The notes beneath the pieces are model-generated. The model searched no databases and was not told the DNA's origin. It was given only the letters and a program-made list of their open reading frames with translations. Of a DNA stretch of 64,000 nucleotides, positions 1 through 12,500 are shown one piece after another. The stretch comes from Procambarus clarkii (Eukaryota; Arthropoda; Malacostraca; Decapoda; Cambaridae): assembly GCF_040958095.1 (NCBI RefSeq), contig NC_091227.1, positions 21,860,526 to 21,924,525 of the forward strand, given 5' to 3'. Both the position numbers and the translations under genes were made by a program. The first letter of the stretch is position 1. Each line of letters opens with the position of its first letter.

Positions 1-76
1 GTTTTGTTACTACTTAAGCACCAATATATAACACTTAGGACAAACAAAACAAATTTCTTTAGTTGATAATGATTAC

Positions 77-226
77 CTTTGACCTTTTTTACTTCAAGTG
101 GAGCCTTGGATGTGAGTGTGCGTTTCCGCCCTCTTCCTTTGGGTACTTTGGATACTTCTCCATTTACTTTAACTTCTTTAGCTTCAACTTTTGAAGCTGC
201 TCTTCCTCGAACCATTTTTCTATAGC
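77..226 (-). CDS. First coding exon of a lysine-rich, probably nuclear protein (partial gene)
   Basis: On the minus strand an acceptor-like TTTTCAG precedes 11 nt of putative 5-prime UTR and an ATG at 215-213. The frame stays open for 46 codons to a good donor (AAAG|GTAATC, GT at 76-75), so the exon ends in phase 1 and the gene continues off the left edge. The peptide starts MVRGRAASKVEAKEVKVNGE and is rich in Lys, Val and Arg. It contains an NLS-like KGRGRKR cluster around residues 27-33. A nuclear or chromatin-associated role is a guess from composition only; I do not recognise the family. The alternative is a chance ORF, but start context, composition and a strong donor together favour a real exon. 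Confidence 0.5.
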
Positions 227-505
227 CTGAAAAGTAAGTCCTTATAGCTGACCAAGAGTTAACAGATGTTTAAGTTAGATGTCTGGGCACAAAAATTTGT
301 TTGCTGTACAGTATATGTATGCTGTACACATATTTGGGTATACAGGTATGTCGTTATACCTGATGCATTTGTTTACCTAGCAGTAAACAGATGAATGGGA
401 GTTAGTCAACTGCAGTATGGTGCATCCTTGGGAATGACCAGCTACTGACTTGGAAGAAGACATTAATAAACCTAGCAGGCATTAGCAACTTTTCTTAAAT
501 TCCAT

Positions 506-725
506 AAAAAACCAGTGTAGAATGTAATGAAACTCCATTTTCTGGGCGAGTCCCAGAGGCTCCCCCGGAGCTTACCGGGCTGATATGCATGTACAGTATT
601 AGACCATGGCAACAGTCCTTCGAATGGAGTTCTAATGCCTACCGGGGACCACAAGCCAGAACCTGGCACCAGCAGAGAGGCACAAGGAGCAATGGCTTAT
701 AGAAACCACCCTGTGGTTGGAAGCA
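506..725. repeat. Dispersed fold-back repeat fragment
   Basis: The start (CCAGTGTAGAATGTAATGAA followed by a TTTTCTGG box and GAGGCTCCC) recurs near 15333, 15905, 17163 and 17670 in both orientations. It is therefore a copy of a dispersed, partly palindromic repeat. No coding content is visible. Confidence 0.6.
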
Positions 726-769
726 TTCTATGTCTGCCATCGACCAAGTTAGGCACCCAAAAAGATACC

Positions 770-1430
770 CAAAAATAAATATATCTTTATTTCTGGTGTG
801 GTGCTCATGGGTTCTATTACACCTATCAAGGAAAAGTTTCAGGTCAAGATTAGCATTTAGGAACAAGGTCTTGTACATGTAAATAGCACATGAAGAATGT
901 GTGTGGAATGAGTGTATGTTTAGCATGTTAAGGGACTTAAACAATGGGGGGGGGGGTGTCTGAAAACAGGTGTTTGTTATAGTTATGATAGCAGATTTTT
1001 GCCGAGTGATGATAGGCTTGAAGTAATTTGCAGTGGTTGAACCCCATGCACAGATACAGTATGTAAGATAGGCATAGATTAGAGCATAGTATAATGAGAG
1101 GAGAGCAGAGTAGGAAACATAATATCTGAATATCTGATTTTAGAGAGTATACTGACCAATTTTTATACTTTTTTGGCTGTGATGTATGTGGGTGCTGAAA
1201 TTCAGTCTCTAGTCTATGTAAAGGCCAAGAAACTTTCCTTCATATTTATTGATAATGTTAACATTGTCTATCAGAATTTGAATTTGAAGATTTACTACCA
1301 AATAAAATATAGTAGGTCTCTTTTATGTTTAGTGAGAGTTTGTTGGTTGACATCCATGAGTGGACATACAATATATCCTTACCAGTGTAATCACCTCTGT
1401 AAATTTTGTATTGTAGTTATTTGTTGACAT
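770..1430 (-). mobile_element. Decayed 3-prime part of a non-LTR retrotransposon (family B)
   Basis: The minus strand encodes pieces that align with the C-terminal half of the 47.7-49.6 kb element: MFKSLNMLNI, then the diagnostic CNRTHEHHTRN box. The antisense reading at 1173-1365 matches the part of the same reverse transcriptase after the catalytic FADD region. Frames are broken by stops and frameshifts, so it is a relic. It is a different copy from the nearly intact one at 48-49.5 kb. Confidence 0.7.
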
Positions 1431-1962
1431 AAAACCTCGCTAAACTAAGCAGTACGGCCCAAAACCTAGATTCACAAATTTATCATTTAACAAGTACATC
1501 ATTCTCATTAAATAACAACTTTTAAAAAACATTGTTTATGGTGTCTTGTTTTGCAAGAATTTCATGCAAAAATGCTTTTTTATTTTGTATATATTCTTCC
1601 TAAAAATATAAATATGTAATTATACTTCTGTGAATTATGTTCCTTTATTTACTATTAACACATGATAAATGCATATTTATGGATGGAACCTGTTCAAGAT
1701 TTTATCCATATATATGCATTAATCATGTGAACTCACATTTATCATGCGAGTTCACATGATAAATAAATATATAAATAAATACAATAACATACACAAAATG
1801 CAGTTCTTGCTGTGGCTTGCAGTAAAAAAAAAATGTTTAAAAAAATGCTGGTCTAGCCTACACTGATGGGGAAGGCCTAAATCTATGGAACCTATTCTGC
1901 CCACAACAGCTTAGAGTGAGTAATTATAAAAGAAAGCAATGGATTAAGGGGGATAGGTGTAG

Positions 1963-2512
1963 GCCAGGAGGTCAGATCCCAGCCTTCGGAGCCCCAGGCA
2001 GTGCTGGGGATGGGGGCTAGGAGGTCAGGTCCCAGCCTCCAGAGCCCCAGGCAGTGCTGGGGATGAGGGCTAGACGGTCAGATCCCAGCCTCCAGAGCCC
2101 CGGGCAGTGCTGGGGATGAGGGCTAGAAGGTCAGATCCCAGCCTCCAGAGCCCCGGGCAGTGCTGGGGATGAGGGCTAGGAGGTCAGGTCCCAGCCTCCA
2201 GAGCCCCGGGCATTGCTGGGGATGAGGGCTAGGAGGTCAGGTCCCAGCCTCCAGAGCCCCGGGCAGCGCTGGGGATGAGGGCTAGGAGGTCAGATCCCAG
2301 CCTCCAGAACCTCGGGCAATGCTGGGGATGGGGGCTAGGAGGTCAGATCCCAGCCTCCAGAACCCCGGGCAATGCTGGGGATGAGGGCTAGAAGGTCAGA
2401 TCCCAGCCTCCAGAATCCCGAGCAGTGCTGGGGATGAGGGCTAGGAGGTCAGATCCCAGCCTCCAGAGCCCCCGGGCAGTGCTAAGGAGGATGAGGGCTA
2501 GTACCTCCCCAT
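1963..2512. repeat. GC-rich minisatellite, about ten copies of a 53-bp unit
   Basis: The unit begins GCTAGGAGGTCAGATCCCAG and continues with CCTCCAGAGCCCCGGGCAG and TGCTGGGGATGAGG. I count ten full copies, with the outermost ones the most diverged and the last carrying a 4-bp insertion. Its base composition stands out sharply against the AT-rich surroundings. No ORF runs through it. Confidence 0.95.
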
Positions 2513-2780
2513 AGCTCACAGTACACACCACCTTACCGTCCCTCATACTATCCCAACTACCTCACTAACCACTCCCATACTTACAGCCGATTCGCCGGTT
2601 CAATATACTTGAGAACAGCAGTAGGGCAAGACCTGGGGAGCGTCCACTTTGCTGCGAAAATACCCACGTGTCTCCCGGAGTTTCGTGTGTATTGTTGTGA
2701 TGATTTTAAATGGCGAGAACATGTGGCGGGAAGTTCAAACCCCGGTGACGCTCGCCAGGCGCCACACACATCTGCTACAC

Positions 2781-3064
2781 TCTTTGTAGCCACATATATG
2801 TACATATACAGGCATATGTATATAGCTATATCTTTGTAGCCATATATATGTATATCTACAGGCATATGTATATAGCTATATCTTTGTAGCCACATATATG
2901 TATATCTACAGGCATATGTATATAGCTATATCTTTGTAGCCACATATATGTATATCTACAGGCATATGTATATAGCTATATCTTTGTAGTCACATATATG
3001 TATATATACAGGCATATGTATATAGCTATATCTTTGTAGCCACATATATGTATATCTACAGGCG
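2781..3064. repeat. 50-bp AT-rich minisatellite, five full copies plus one partial
   Basis: The unit starts TCTTTGTAGCCACATATATG and ends GGCATATGTATATAGCTATA. Full copies start at 2781, 2831, 2881, 2931 and 2981, and a partial one at 3031. The last copy runs straight into a LINE 3-prime tail (GGCGTAATAGTGGCTTTAGG), which suggests that the array grew from the variable part of a LINE tail. Confidence 0.95.
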
Positions 3065-3168
3065 TAATAGTGGCTTTAGGCATTGTATGTACTAGCCCTA
3101 TCTATAAATCCATCACTCTTTGTAAAACCTCTTGTATGTATGTACCTTACCTAAATAAATATTTGATT
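3061..3168 (+). mobile_element. LINE family B 3-prime tail fragment
   Basis: GCGTAATAGTGGCTTTAGGC and the following text up to CCTTACCTAAATAAATATTT match the reverse complement of the tail of the 47.7 kb LINE. Only the tail survives. Confidence 0.7.
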
Positions 3169-3354
3169 TTTTATTTGATTTGATCTCAGGCCAAATGGTA
3201 TGAGGTACTTTGAGCTCTGTAGTTACTTCATACACTCAGGAATATTGCAAGATATTCTTGTGCTGTACCCAGAGTGTGCTAATGGAGGCTTATTGAGCAT
3301 TATATTTTTTGTTTGTTTCAGTATTGACCGATAATTTCAGTTAAGGACGGTAAC

Positions 3355-3610
3355 ACTGTGGGTGGGATCCGTGGTGTATCCTGCACCCCTCCCAGAGGAC
3401 GGCTTCACCACGTCTGCAGGGGGACGCCCACCAACCTGCACAAGATTGATTGATGAAGATTAAGCCACCGAAGAGGTGGCACGGGCATGAATAGCCCGTA
3501 AGTGGTGGTCCTTTTGAGCCATTACCAGTATCAATAGATGATACTGGAGATCTGTGGAGGTGCGACTGCACCCTGCGTGACGGGAGATGTCTCCCGTAAC
3601 CTGCACATAG
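3355..3610. repeat. Dispersed repeat with ATTGATTGATGAAGATTAAG core
   Basis: The segment carrying GATTAAGCCACC, GGCACGGGCATGAATAGCCC and CTGGAGATCTGTGGAGGTGC is repeated at 40938-41090 and, inverted, at 41190-41245. It is a dispersed noncoding element. The 91-residue minus-strand ORF through it is incidental. Confidence 0.75.
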
Positions 3611-3954
3611 ACACACACAGACACATATAACGTAACTGCCCCTAGTTTCTGCTTGTTACATCGTGTAATAAAGTTGTTACATCTTGTTACAACATTTTAT
3701 GACGTATTAGAACGTTGTTACATCTTGCTATATTGGTTGTCACAGCTTTTTAGGTGTTAAACCTTGTTCGAACGTGTTTGGCGGGCAGCAACTTAGGTCT
3801 TTTGGTTTATTGTTACTCACCTTGTATTGACAATTGGTGTAAGCACTGATTTAGATCACAAGTTCATTGTTGCAAGAACTGTGTAACAAATGGGACTACA
3901 TAAAGAACATGGTTCTAAGGCAGAGAAAACGAGGAGGAAGCCGAGGGAGTTGTG

Positions 3955-4030
3955 TACTCACCTAGTTGTGCGTCGGCTCTTGGGTCCCGCCTCTCAACTG
4001 GTGTACAGATTCCTGAGCCTATTGGTATCT
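3955..4030 (-). mobile_element. CR1-like LINE tail fragment
   Basis: The text around GGTCCCGCCTCTCAACTG and ACAGATTCCTGAGCCTA matches the region downstream of the reverse-transcriptase C-terminus at 40040-40380 (minus). It is only a short fragment. Confidence 0.5.
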
Positions 4031-4189
4031 ATGGGCGTATGTTAACTAGGGAATAAGATTAAAGTAATAATAATTACTTAATAAAGAACGTTTTTTTTTA
4101 ATAGACAATTAAATGTTAAACCATGGATAGTTCTATTTTCAATGTTCAAAGAACTTATAATAGTATACATCGTATACTATTGCCTGTAT

Positions 4190-4945
4190 ACATCGGTACT
4201 GTAGATACTGTTATTGGACGTCGCTTAACTGACATGTCTCTTCAACACAGGCTGAACTCCAAGGTGTATTAGCAGGATTACAGGAAGTAGTCAAATGTGG
4301 TAAAAATGCTTGCTTCTTTATTGATAGTAAAGGGGCGTTAGTCTTAAAATAGCAGACGCCCAGTATACCAGAATATTGTGATAGAGTGTAGAGAGAATGT
4401 TAAGAAATTATAAAAAAAACTGGGTATAAAGTAAGATTCATGTGGATCCCTTCACATGTGGGAATACTGTTGAATGAGGTAGTTGATGAGACAGCGAAGA
4501 AAGCCACGGAAAAAACTCTTGTTGATGTTATATGTCAGATAACTTTGAAACAAATAAAAACAAGAATCGAGATGATCCAAGGGGGTGACGAAATGGTAAA
4601 GAGAATGGCAATGGTGGACAGTAGTAACACACTTAAGAATTATCCAATAATAAATACAAACTCGTCCTTCACCTATGGTAGAGGAAAGTCTACTTGGAAG
4701 GATTCAATTTACATGAGATTAAGATTAGGATACAAATATATCTGGCAATACGGTGTTGATGTCTGTGAAAAAGATAAGGAGTGTAAATTATGTAGTATGC
4801 CGCACGCCCACACCTTAGAACATCTTGTATTTGTATTCACTGAATTTGTGCGCCCCTTGAAGGACTTGAAGTAGAGGGGGTGGGGGGTAGAAATAACCTA
4901 AGCTACTCTATCCCTTTGAGATGTATTTTTTCTTGTCTCAATAAA
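4190..4945 (+). mobile_element. 5-prime-truncated RNase H-type LINE (family A), 3-prime end only
   Basis: This corresponds to the last third of the element at 36.9-39.3 kb. It starts inside the RNase H domain (GTAGATACTGTTATTGGACG). The segment at 4440-4874 is open for 144 residues and carries the last RNase H acidic motif (WIPSHVGILLNEVVDE) and a C-terminal cysteine/histidine tail (CKLC...HTLEH). A 1-2 bp indel near 4350 breaks the frame upstream. From about 4683 to 4926 it is apparently identical to the 39.06-39.30 kb copy. It ends at the ATAAACGAACTTGAATT tail. Confidence 0.85.
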
Positions 4946-4985
4946 CGAACTTGAATTAGCACATTTAACTATTACTACACACACA

Positions 4986-5092
<107 letters not shown>

Positions 5093-5137
5093 TTATATTA
5101 TAAAAGACTACAGATATATTGTATATATTAAAGTGTG

Positions 5138-5268
5138 TAACTAGCTTGTCAAGATTGTAACTTGCACAGCTAAATGAATTTGGAGGTTGTCTAAGCCCAG
5201 TGTGTGTGTGTAACATTTTCCGCTACTCTACCCACATGATGGGTACAGGGTGCATAATAAATGGCAAA
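5138..5268 (+). mobile_element. LINE family C 3-prime end fragment
   Basis: TGTAACTAGCTTGTCAAGAT, then the CCGCTACTCTACCCAC box and GGGTGCATAATAAATGG match the tails at 42.56-42.73 kb (plus), 46.0-46.2 kb (minus) and 62.5 kb (minus). Confidence 0.75.
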
Positions 5269-5269
5269 A

Positions 5270-6205
5270 TTTTAAGTATAATATGCTGAGCTATTTCCTT
5301 TACAAGTGGCATAAAGGCACTTTGTGGCACAGTGGTCAGTTCAGGTTACTACTGAGGTGCCCCTGAATATATTCCATCAGAAGAAAACAATCATTTTGCA
5401 ACATTTTCTCTCATCCAATGCCTTTGTTCGCAGAGTAAATAGATACCAAGGTATTTGGCATCTGCTGCAGGTTAATTTTGTAATTGGGTTGGGGCATTTC
5501 AGTAAAACCTAGCAGGCTTCCTGTATCTGGCTCAAACGGTTGATCTTCACATTAAATTTTTCAAGGGGTCAGATCTGCTGCAAATAAAGTCAAATATTTA
5601 TGGACAAAGCATTGCTGAAACACTATGACCAAATTTCCAACAAGTATTTTACTGCTAGAGTTTGATTCTTATTCTAACATAATTCAAGTACAAATAGAAC
5701 TACAGTACTATTCTGAGGTTGAAAGACATTTGTATTCATTCAAAAGGAATATTTTTGATAGTCTAGTAATCTGTCTCTAAAGAGATAAGTGGATTATTAA
5801 CATGTTGAGCTTCGTGCAGTAATTTGCCTATTTGCTTGTTTTTCTGACAGCACTTGTAAAACATGCATCTTGGTACGCTGATATCGCAACTCGATGCTTG
5901 AGCTTATTGCTAGCACCATTTCTTTATATTTTACAATTTCAAATTGTAAATAATCACTGCTTTCTCTGAATAATCAAATTTGAAATACAGTACCTTCTTG
6001 TGTGTATAGGAGCTTCCATAAAAAAATGAATTGTATCCTATCTACCTGGATATCCGTGACAATAAGGTTCTCACAGAATCTGATTTTTTGCTAGAGCCAG
6101 AGAAATATTTTTAATATTTATTGTCACGGTGAATTATATGAGGATACCACCACAGATGTGGCAATGAAAAGCAAATACAGTAATTATCAAAAGAAGGCAC
6201 TAAGC
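5270..6205. other. Gene-free AT-rich stretch
   Basis: I see no splice-linked coding segment, tRNA or long repeat. A 62-codon plus-strand ORF at 5324-5512 has no recognisable features. Confidence 0.5.
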
Positions 6206-6209
6206 AGGG

Positions 6210-6560
6210 GAGACTATGTAGTACCATCAAAGGTGATAAATATTACTGTACTAAGGATACAAATACGCACAAGATGAGCATTATCATAGGTATATGATTT
6301 ACCAAGGATTCTATCGAGGGACACATGACTGATGGACAGTTGGGAAGCAAGACTCTCGCACGTCCTGGAAGTCAGGATATTCAACAAGGACATGCTGAAC
6401 TGTAAGAGGTACAATGCAATTCGGACAGTAAGGAGCAAGGCAGTGCTCCAATACGTGCCCATGAGTTAAACATGCAATGGAAAGCAAGCTCTAGAGGAGT
6501 ATCGGGGAACGGTTTAGGGTTCATGATCAAAGATAGGAAGCCAGGGTCAGATTTACAAAT
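6210..6560 (-). mobile_element. Degenerate LINE C-terminal (Cys/His) fragment
   Basis: In one minus-strand frame the text reads CLTHGHVLEHCLAPYCPNC followed by IVPLTVQHVLVEYPDFQD. This type of zinc-binding tail closes many RNase H-bearing LINE polyproteins. Stops and shifts follow immediately, so it is a relic. Assignment to a clade is uncertain. Confidence 0.55.
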
Positions 6561-9500
6561 AACTAGGGGTAATTTCTAAATGTGAAATAGTTGGTGTACT
6601 GTAATTCATTTTATCCCGTCAAAGAAGCACGTAGCTCTCCAAGAAACTGTACTCTATTTCCAGACGAATGGAAATAGGAAATGAATAGATATTCATACAT
6701 GTCAGAAGTACTGCATCACTGGCAGTGATTGAACTAGTCCAAATAATACTCTCACCAGCTGCTGTTAACATGCATGGGACATTGTCAGCTAATGAACCAA
6801 TCTGTAGCACTATCTTATTATGTATTTCCCTGTTTAAATTATCATGAATAGCAAATCTATTTTTAATTTTATGAATGAAGGATCTTTCAACTCGGTGCTC
6901 AATGCAAATAACTTACTTTATATTAGCTTAATTATTTGTTCAACCACTGGTTAATAAGCCCATTCATTGATACGTCTTTGACCAACTGGTTGGTACTATA
7001 CACGACCTACTATGTGTTGTTCCTAAACCAGCCAAAATGTTGGAATATGTTAAGGTCCCTAATCTGCACTCTGTGTTTTTTTAACAGAATGGATACAGTA
7101 CAATAAATCGAAGAATACAAAAGAAATACATGAACACACATTGGAGCATGAACAGATCAAGCATTATATATATATATATATCTACTGCAAACTCCTTCAC
7201 TTTTCAGATATGTCTGTCTATTATATCTTCTGAAATTTTAGATGCGATACAGAATCGTACATGGAAAACTTTGGGCAATGATACTGCCATACTAATGGCA
7301 CAACTGATTAAGGTAACTTACTTTCTTTTCTTTGACATTAGATAACTTTGCTATGAAATGAGTAGCAACCCACAAGAACACAGTTACCAGTACGTATTGC
7401 ACGGCAAATTCATAATGCGAGATACAAATAAGGTCACCAAGGGAAACAAGCATATTGAAGGCCATTTTTGTATTGCTCTTTTTCTAGAGGGTTTAGATTC
7501 AGAAGTGACATAACATTAACTTCGAAAATGCTTCCTTGCAGAGAGGAAAACAATTTGGCGACATAAACAAGGTCTGTCATTGCAAAATTTAGTATAGTGT
7601 CTAAATAGTACATATGGTTAAATAATCTTTGCTTAAGCCAAAATTGAAATTCATACAACTAAGAAATATTCAAATATTAAATATTACCACAGTAATTGTG
7701 ATGGGAAACTATGGCAGAGACTACACAGATAATAAGTAAATATCAATATATGTGGTGATGCATTAAAAGTTCCGTATGACGGATCATTCACCACCACTGC
7801 CATATCTGTTCAAATGTCAATACCACGACCCATCACTACTATATCAAATGTTTCAGCTAAACCTAAACATGATTCTGAGAAAATCAAGTGAACAATTCAA
7901 AAAGATGCTTTGGTGACTCAAAACCTTAATAAATAAAGCTGCTTTTGTAGTAACATAGGTCTTACTTCAGAAATAAATGTTAACAATAAATCCTTTCAAA
8001 TCATCATAGGTAAAAAAATATGAGGATGAAATGTATAATGTTCCCATGATGCTCCCCCCCTCTAGCTACACCACACATTCACAATGGCTTACTTAAAACC
8101 CATGCTTAAATATTTCTCCTTAATAATGCCACTTGTCAAGCCTTGTGGTCACTAGTTCTGCCCCACATCTCTTTTTACAGAGTAAAACTAAAGATTGTGC
8201 AAGACCTAAGAAAATAACATTCATACATACATATTTATATACACAGAAAAAAATACACAAAGGAGACTGGATGAATATAATAGATTTAAAGGTTCAAGCA
8301 TGGGCCACCTCTGTGGAGACTAGTGAATTTGGGTCTGAAATATTGCTGTAGGAAACCAAGGTATTAAACATGAACTCTCATGCAGTCTTAATGTTTCATG
8401 AATGGTGCACAACAGACAAATATCTTCATGCATTATGTAAATGATGTACAAAGTACAATGCCATCCCGGAATAAAAGTTAAACAAATTTTGTGGCCAAGT
8501 TATTATTAAGTTCAATTCTAAGAAGTAAGATTTTGTTCGTATTTGGAACAGTGCACCTTAGTGACTGCTTAACTTTCACTTCAGGCCATTTTCCCATACA
8601 AATGTGTTTCCGGTAATCTTCATAAAGTTTTAAGCCCCAGCAAAAAACAAAGTAAAGAAATTAAACGTAATTTGTCCTCTCACACATGGTTATTTCTTAT
8701 AGTATTTACACTCAATATTTTGCAGTTATCATACATTCACATACCAACACTAAGACACATTTTTCAGTAGCATCAAATGTCAAGTCATGTAAATACACCT
8801 AACTTTTAATAAATGCTACAAACTCGAGTAGCTTTTTTGCCTGACAACTGTCACTTCCATCCTTTCAGTGTCACACAACAGTAGTCATCATTCCAAAAAC
8901 TACTTTACTCTTAGTCTTGTACAACTCATTCATTATTCAATTACAATAAAAACAATCTAGTGCTAATGCTGCTTTTGTCTTCCTCACACGTAACATTTTA
9001 TTCGCTTCCACACATCAAAGAACCAGAAGCTATGCCATGATGGTCATAACAGTCTCACATGTACCTTCAAGACCTAACTTTAAATAATTACGTTGTCCTT
9101 CCAGTTTCCAACTGATGATTACTTTAATAATGCTCATACTCAAGCACTACCTGCCACAGTCTTATGTTCACAAATTATTAATCAGTACTGATTATTATTA
9201 TTAGTCAATGCCAGTTGTTTTGAATGGTAACTGCAGTGCCAGTTTGGACACACTGTATATCAGTATCACTACCACAAGCCATAGTTTGTCCAGCTATTGA
9301 GGTGAGGTGTACAAGTGAAAGGCTGCAATTTGAGAGTTCAGCCATAATCTCCACAAAGTTTAGCTGTGTTACATGGCCAAATTTTAAGGAATGGGAACAA
9401 AATATATCCATTTACTAAAGAATGCAAACTAAAATAGTCAAGGGTGACAGACTGAAGAAGGGAATAAGAAATTGAAGGAAGGAAATAGAGACGAGAGAGG

Positions 9501-12500
9501 AGCAAGCGAGTTCAGACGTGAAGAACACAGAGGAGAGATGGGAGGAGGGAGACAAGGCCTTGGATAGAGATCTGAGAGGATAGAAAGTGCAGAAGTAGAA
9601 AAAGATATTAAAGGAGCAAGAAACTCAACAGCTATCTGTAGCACAGTTTGCAGCCAATATAATATTTACCAGTAAATAATATTCAGTAAAAACTGTTAAT
9701 TCTAATAGAAGGTAGGAAGCGAGAAATATGTAATATAAAATTTGAAATTACCAGGAATTTGTAGTGCTATGATTTATGGACTGATTAAATGTTCTAAAAA
9801 AATTCTTTAGGTGGAAGTGCCAGTGAATTACAGAAGAGGCGTGACAAGATTGCATACTGCAATTATGCTTCCGTTGTCATGATGAAAAATCGGAAATAAT
9901 TTAAATTTCAAAAGCAAGCAGTAAACTTTACAACAAGACTTAAGAGAAGTCTGGCAATAAGACAAACCTTCAAGATAACTAGCCACTAAGCAAGCAACTA
10001 TTAAATCATGCAACAAAGGGGATCCAAAGCACATCAAAACAAAAGTCACAGCTACTAGATCTCAATAGATCATTAAGCTGCAGTTGTACCAAGTATCTTT
10101 ACAAGTGATATACCACAATAATAACAGCCTTCATTCAACAATAAGTTGATAATGATGAGTGGAAGGCATGTTCAATAAGGTCTTGAAGGGTATGAGATAT
10201 ACAGGCACTCTGACAGGGATAGAGCTAGTGGCTGCAGCAGGGTGCACAGAGGCAGGTCCAGGTTACTGAACCTAGTCATGGATGAGAAAGCCTCTTAAAA
10301 ATTTACAATCAATTTGAGTATTATGTCAGCAGAATTAATACAAGTTGTTTAAGAAAGAGTGACTAAGATACTCCATGGAGTAAAAGGCACATAATGGTGA
10401 TGAGAAACATGATAATCCAACAGATGTGATCGAGATAAAAGCTAAAGAATCACAAAGTATATTTCATACAGGACTTTTTTTTATAAATAATACTGTAGAA
10501 ATAGGAAAAAAGAATGTACTAAAAAAGGCAATTATGGGCCGAAATCCATAAGTGGCAAGCCATAAAACTGGCCCACTGAAGTTTATGTAGAAAGAACCTA
10601 CCAGCTAGCCATCAGGTAGTAATTCAATAATTTAGTCACCAAGACAGTCCACAGTAATTTTTTTTATAGAGCACATGACCCTATGAGAAAAAACTGTGGC
10701 ATAGATACACTGACATGGACAAGTAACAAAGAGAACAGTATAATAGCATTAATTGACAAAATATAGCCTTCAAGAGATTACTTAATGTTATGTGCCGACA
10801 GTAACACTGTTGAACTAAAACAATTTAAAGAAAATTAGAAAATGCTACCCCAAGCAGTAGACTGCAGACGTATCATGAAGTAGCCACAATTCCAAAAACA
10901 ACTAAACAATAGAAAAAACACTCCTCATTCAGAAGTCAAGTCATGAAGAAGAAAATAATGTTCTAAAATACTAAATCATTTGTGCACATTTGTGTTTTGT
11001 AACAAAGTAGTTACAGCCTAGTTTTGCAAGTCACGTATACAGTACAGTACTCATTATAATTACACATGATCGCAAGTGACAAATCCAAACTTCATGCCTG
11101 GTCACACAGAAAAGACCACTTGTGATGGCATCATGTATAAACAGCAATGGTGTTATATAGATGGCAACATGTTATAGATTTATCAAAGCCTATACAATAT
11201 TTATTGCAGGTTCACTCAATAACTAAAGAGTATTTTGCCAGGATTTGAATTCGCTCTGGGATTATGGACTCACAGGTGAGAAAGTGAATGAAGGCGGCAT
11301 TAAAAATAAAATTGTATTGTTTCAACTTGAGTGCATTACAATATACAAACAAACCATTTATTTAGTGCCATATTCCAAATAATTTGGTTAAAGCATTCTT
11401 GTTAAGTTTACATTTTTCAGTCAAGACCTAGGTCAATTGCTGTTCCTTTGAACCCTTAATCTCTCAATGTTAGCTCTAGCTATGTACATGCTATCAAAGT
11501 ATTTCGCCTTGCATTAGTTACACTTACGAGGCAACAGCACCTTTGGATCACAAACCAAGACTTAAAAGTTGTCTTTTTTTTGTTTGTGACAAGTTGTGAA
11601 AATTATACAATGAGGCAGTGACATCTTCATTATTAGTCAGTCATATTTTATAATGCAAATCTATATTTTGAAATTTCACACAGGTGTGCTGGATGAATTG
11701 CGATTCCATGATTAAAGTGATGATTTGGGGCTTGTCTAAGCAAGAAACTAACAAATTAGCAATACTGAAACAGATCATTTTTTTTTTTTGAGGTGTTAAG
11801 AATTTTGATAGCCATGAAATAAGATAAAACTCACATCCTCCTTCGATCAAATGAGTGCTTATGAATTTAAACCAAAATCAGATGACCTTAATCCTAATAG
11901 TTCCATGTAGAAGCTACTGGGTCCAGATAAGACTAAACACCGATTCATTTATTTACATCCTGATATTAGGCCAATTAGAATGTGTTTGTAGGTCTGATTA
12001 ATATAAAATTTTCCAGCTGCAGATTGATACAGGATTCATTTTATATCTTTTTATACCGATTTGGAATTAATTGTACAATGTTCCTTTTTATCATGACTGT
12101 ATTATACGTCTATTTCTGCCTTGTTGCGAATTTTAGATTCTGTTTATGACAAAGAGAACCGAAATAAAATAATGTTCTTTATACAAACTTGGGTCATACT
12201 CATTGTGTATCTGCATTTGCCATGTAATTTGCCTATATTCCATATGTATACACAGCATGTACAGTTTATATAATAATACAAGATATGCAACATATTATAT
12301 TATTATATATATATATATATTACATAATATATAAACCGTAGTATAATATATACTGTACACAAAATGCGTACTCATCTCGGTTATATGTTTTTACTTTCTC
12401 AGTGTCACTTACTGAACATGGCCTTCTCTTTAAACTATATTTGAGGAGCTTTTGCAGACAAGTATTAGTCAATCTGCAAGACATGTGCTAATAAAGGCTA

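Noticed and set aside
1963-3064. CRISPR-like array
   Set aside because: Units of 53 and 50 bp are contiguous with no unique spacers, and the genome is eukaryotic.
6619-6810. 63-codon minus-strand ORF as a possible exon
   Set aside because: It lies next to a LINE scrap, has no good flanking splice pair and no recognisable similarity.
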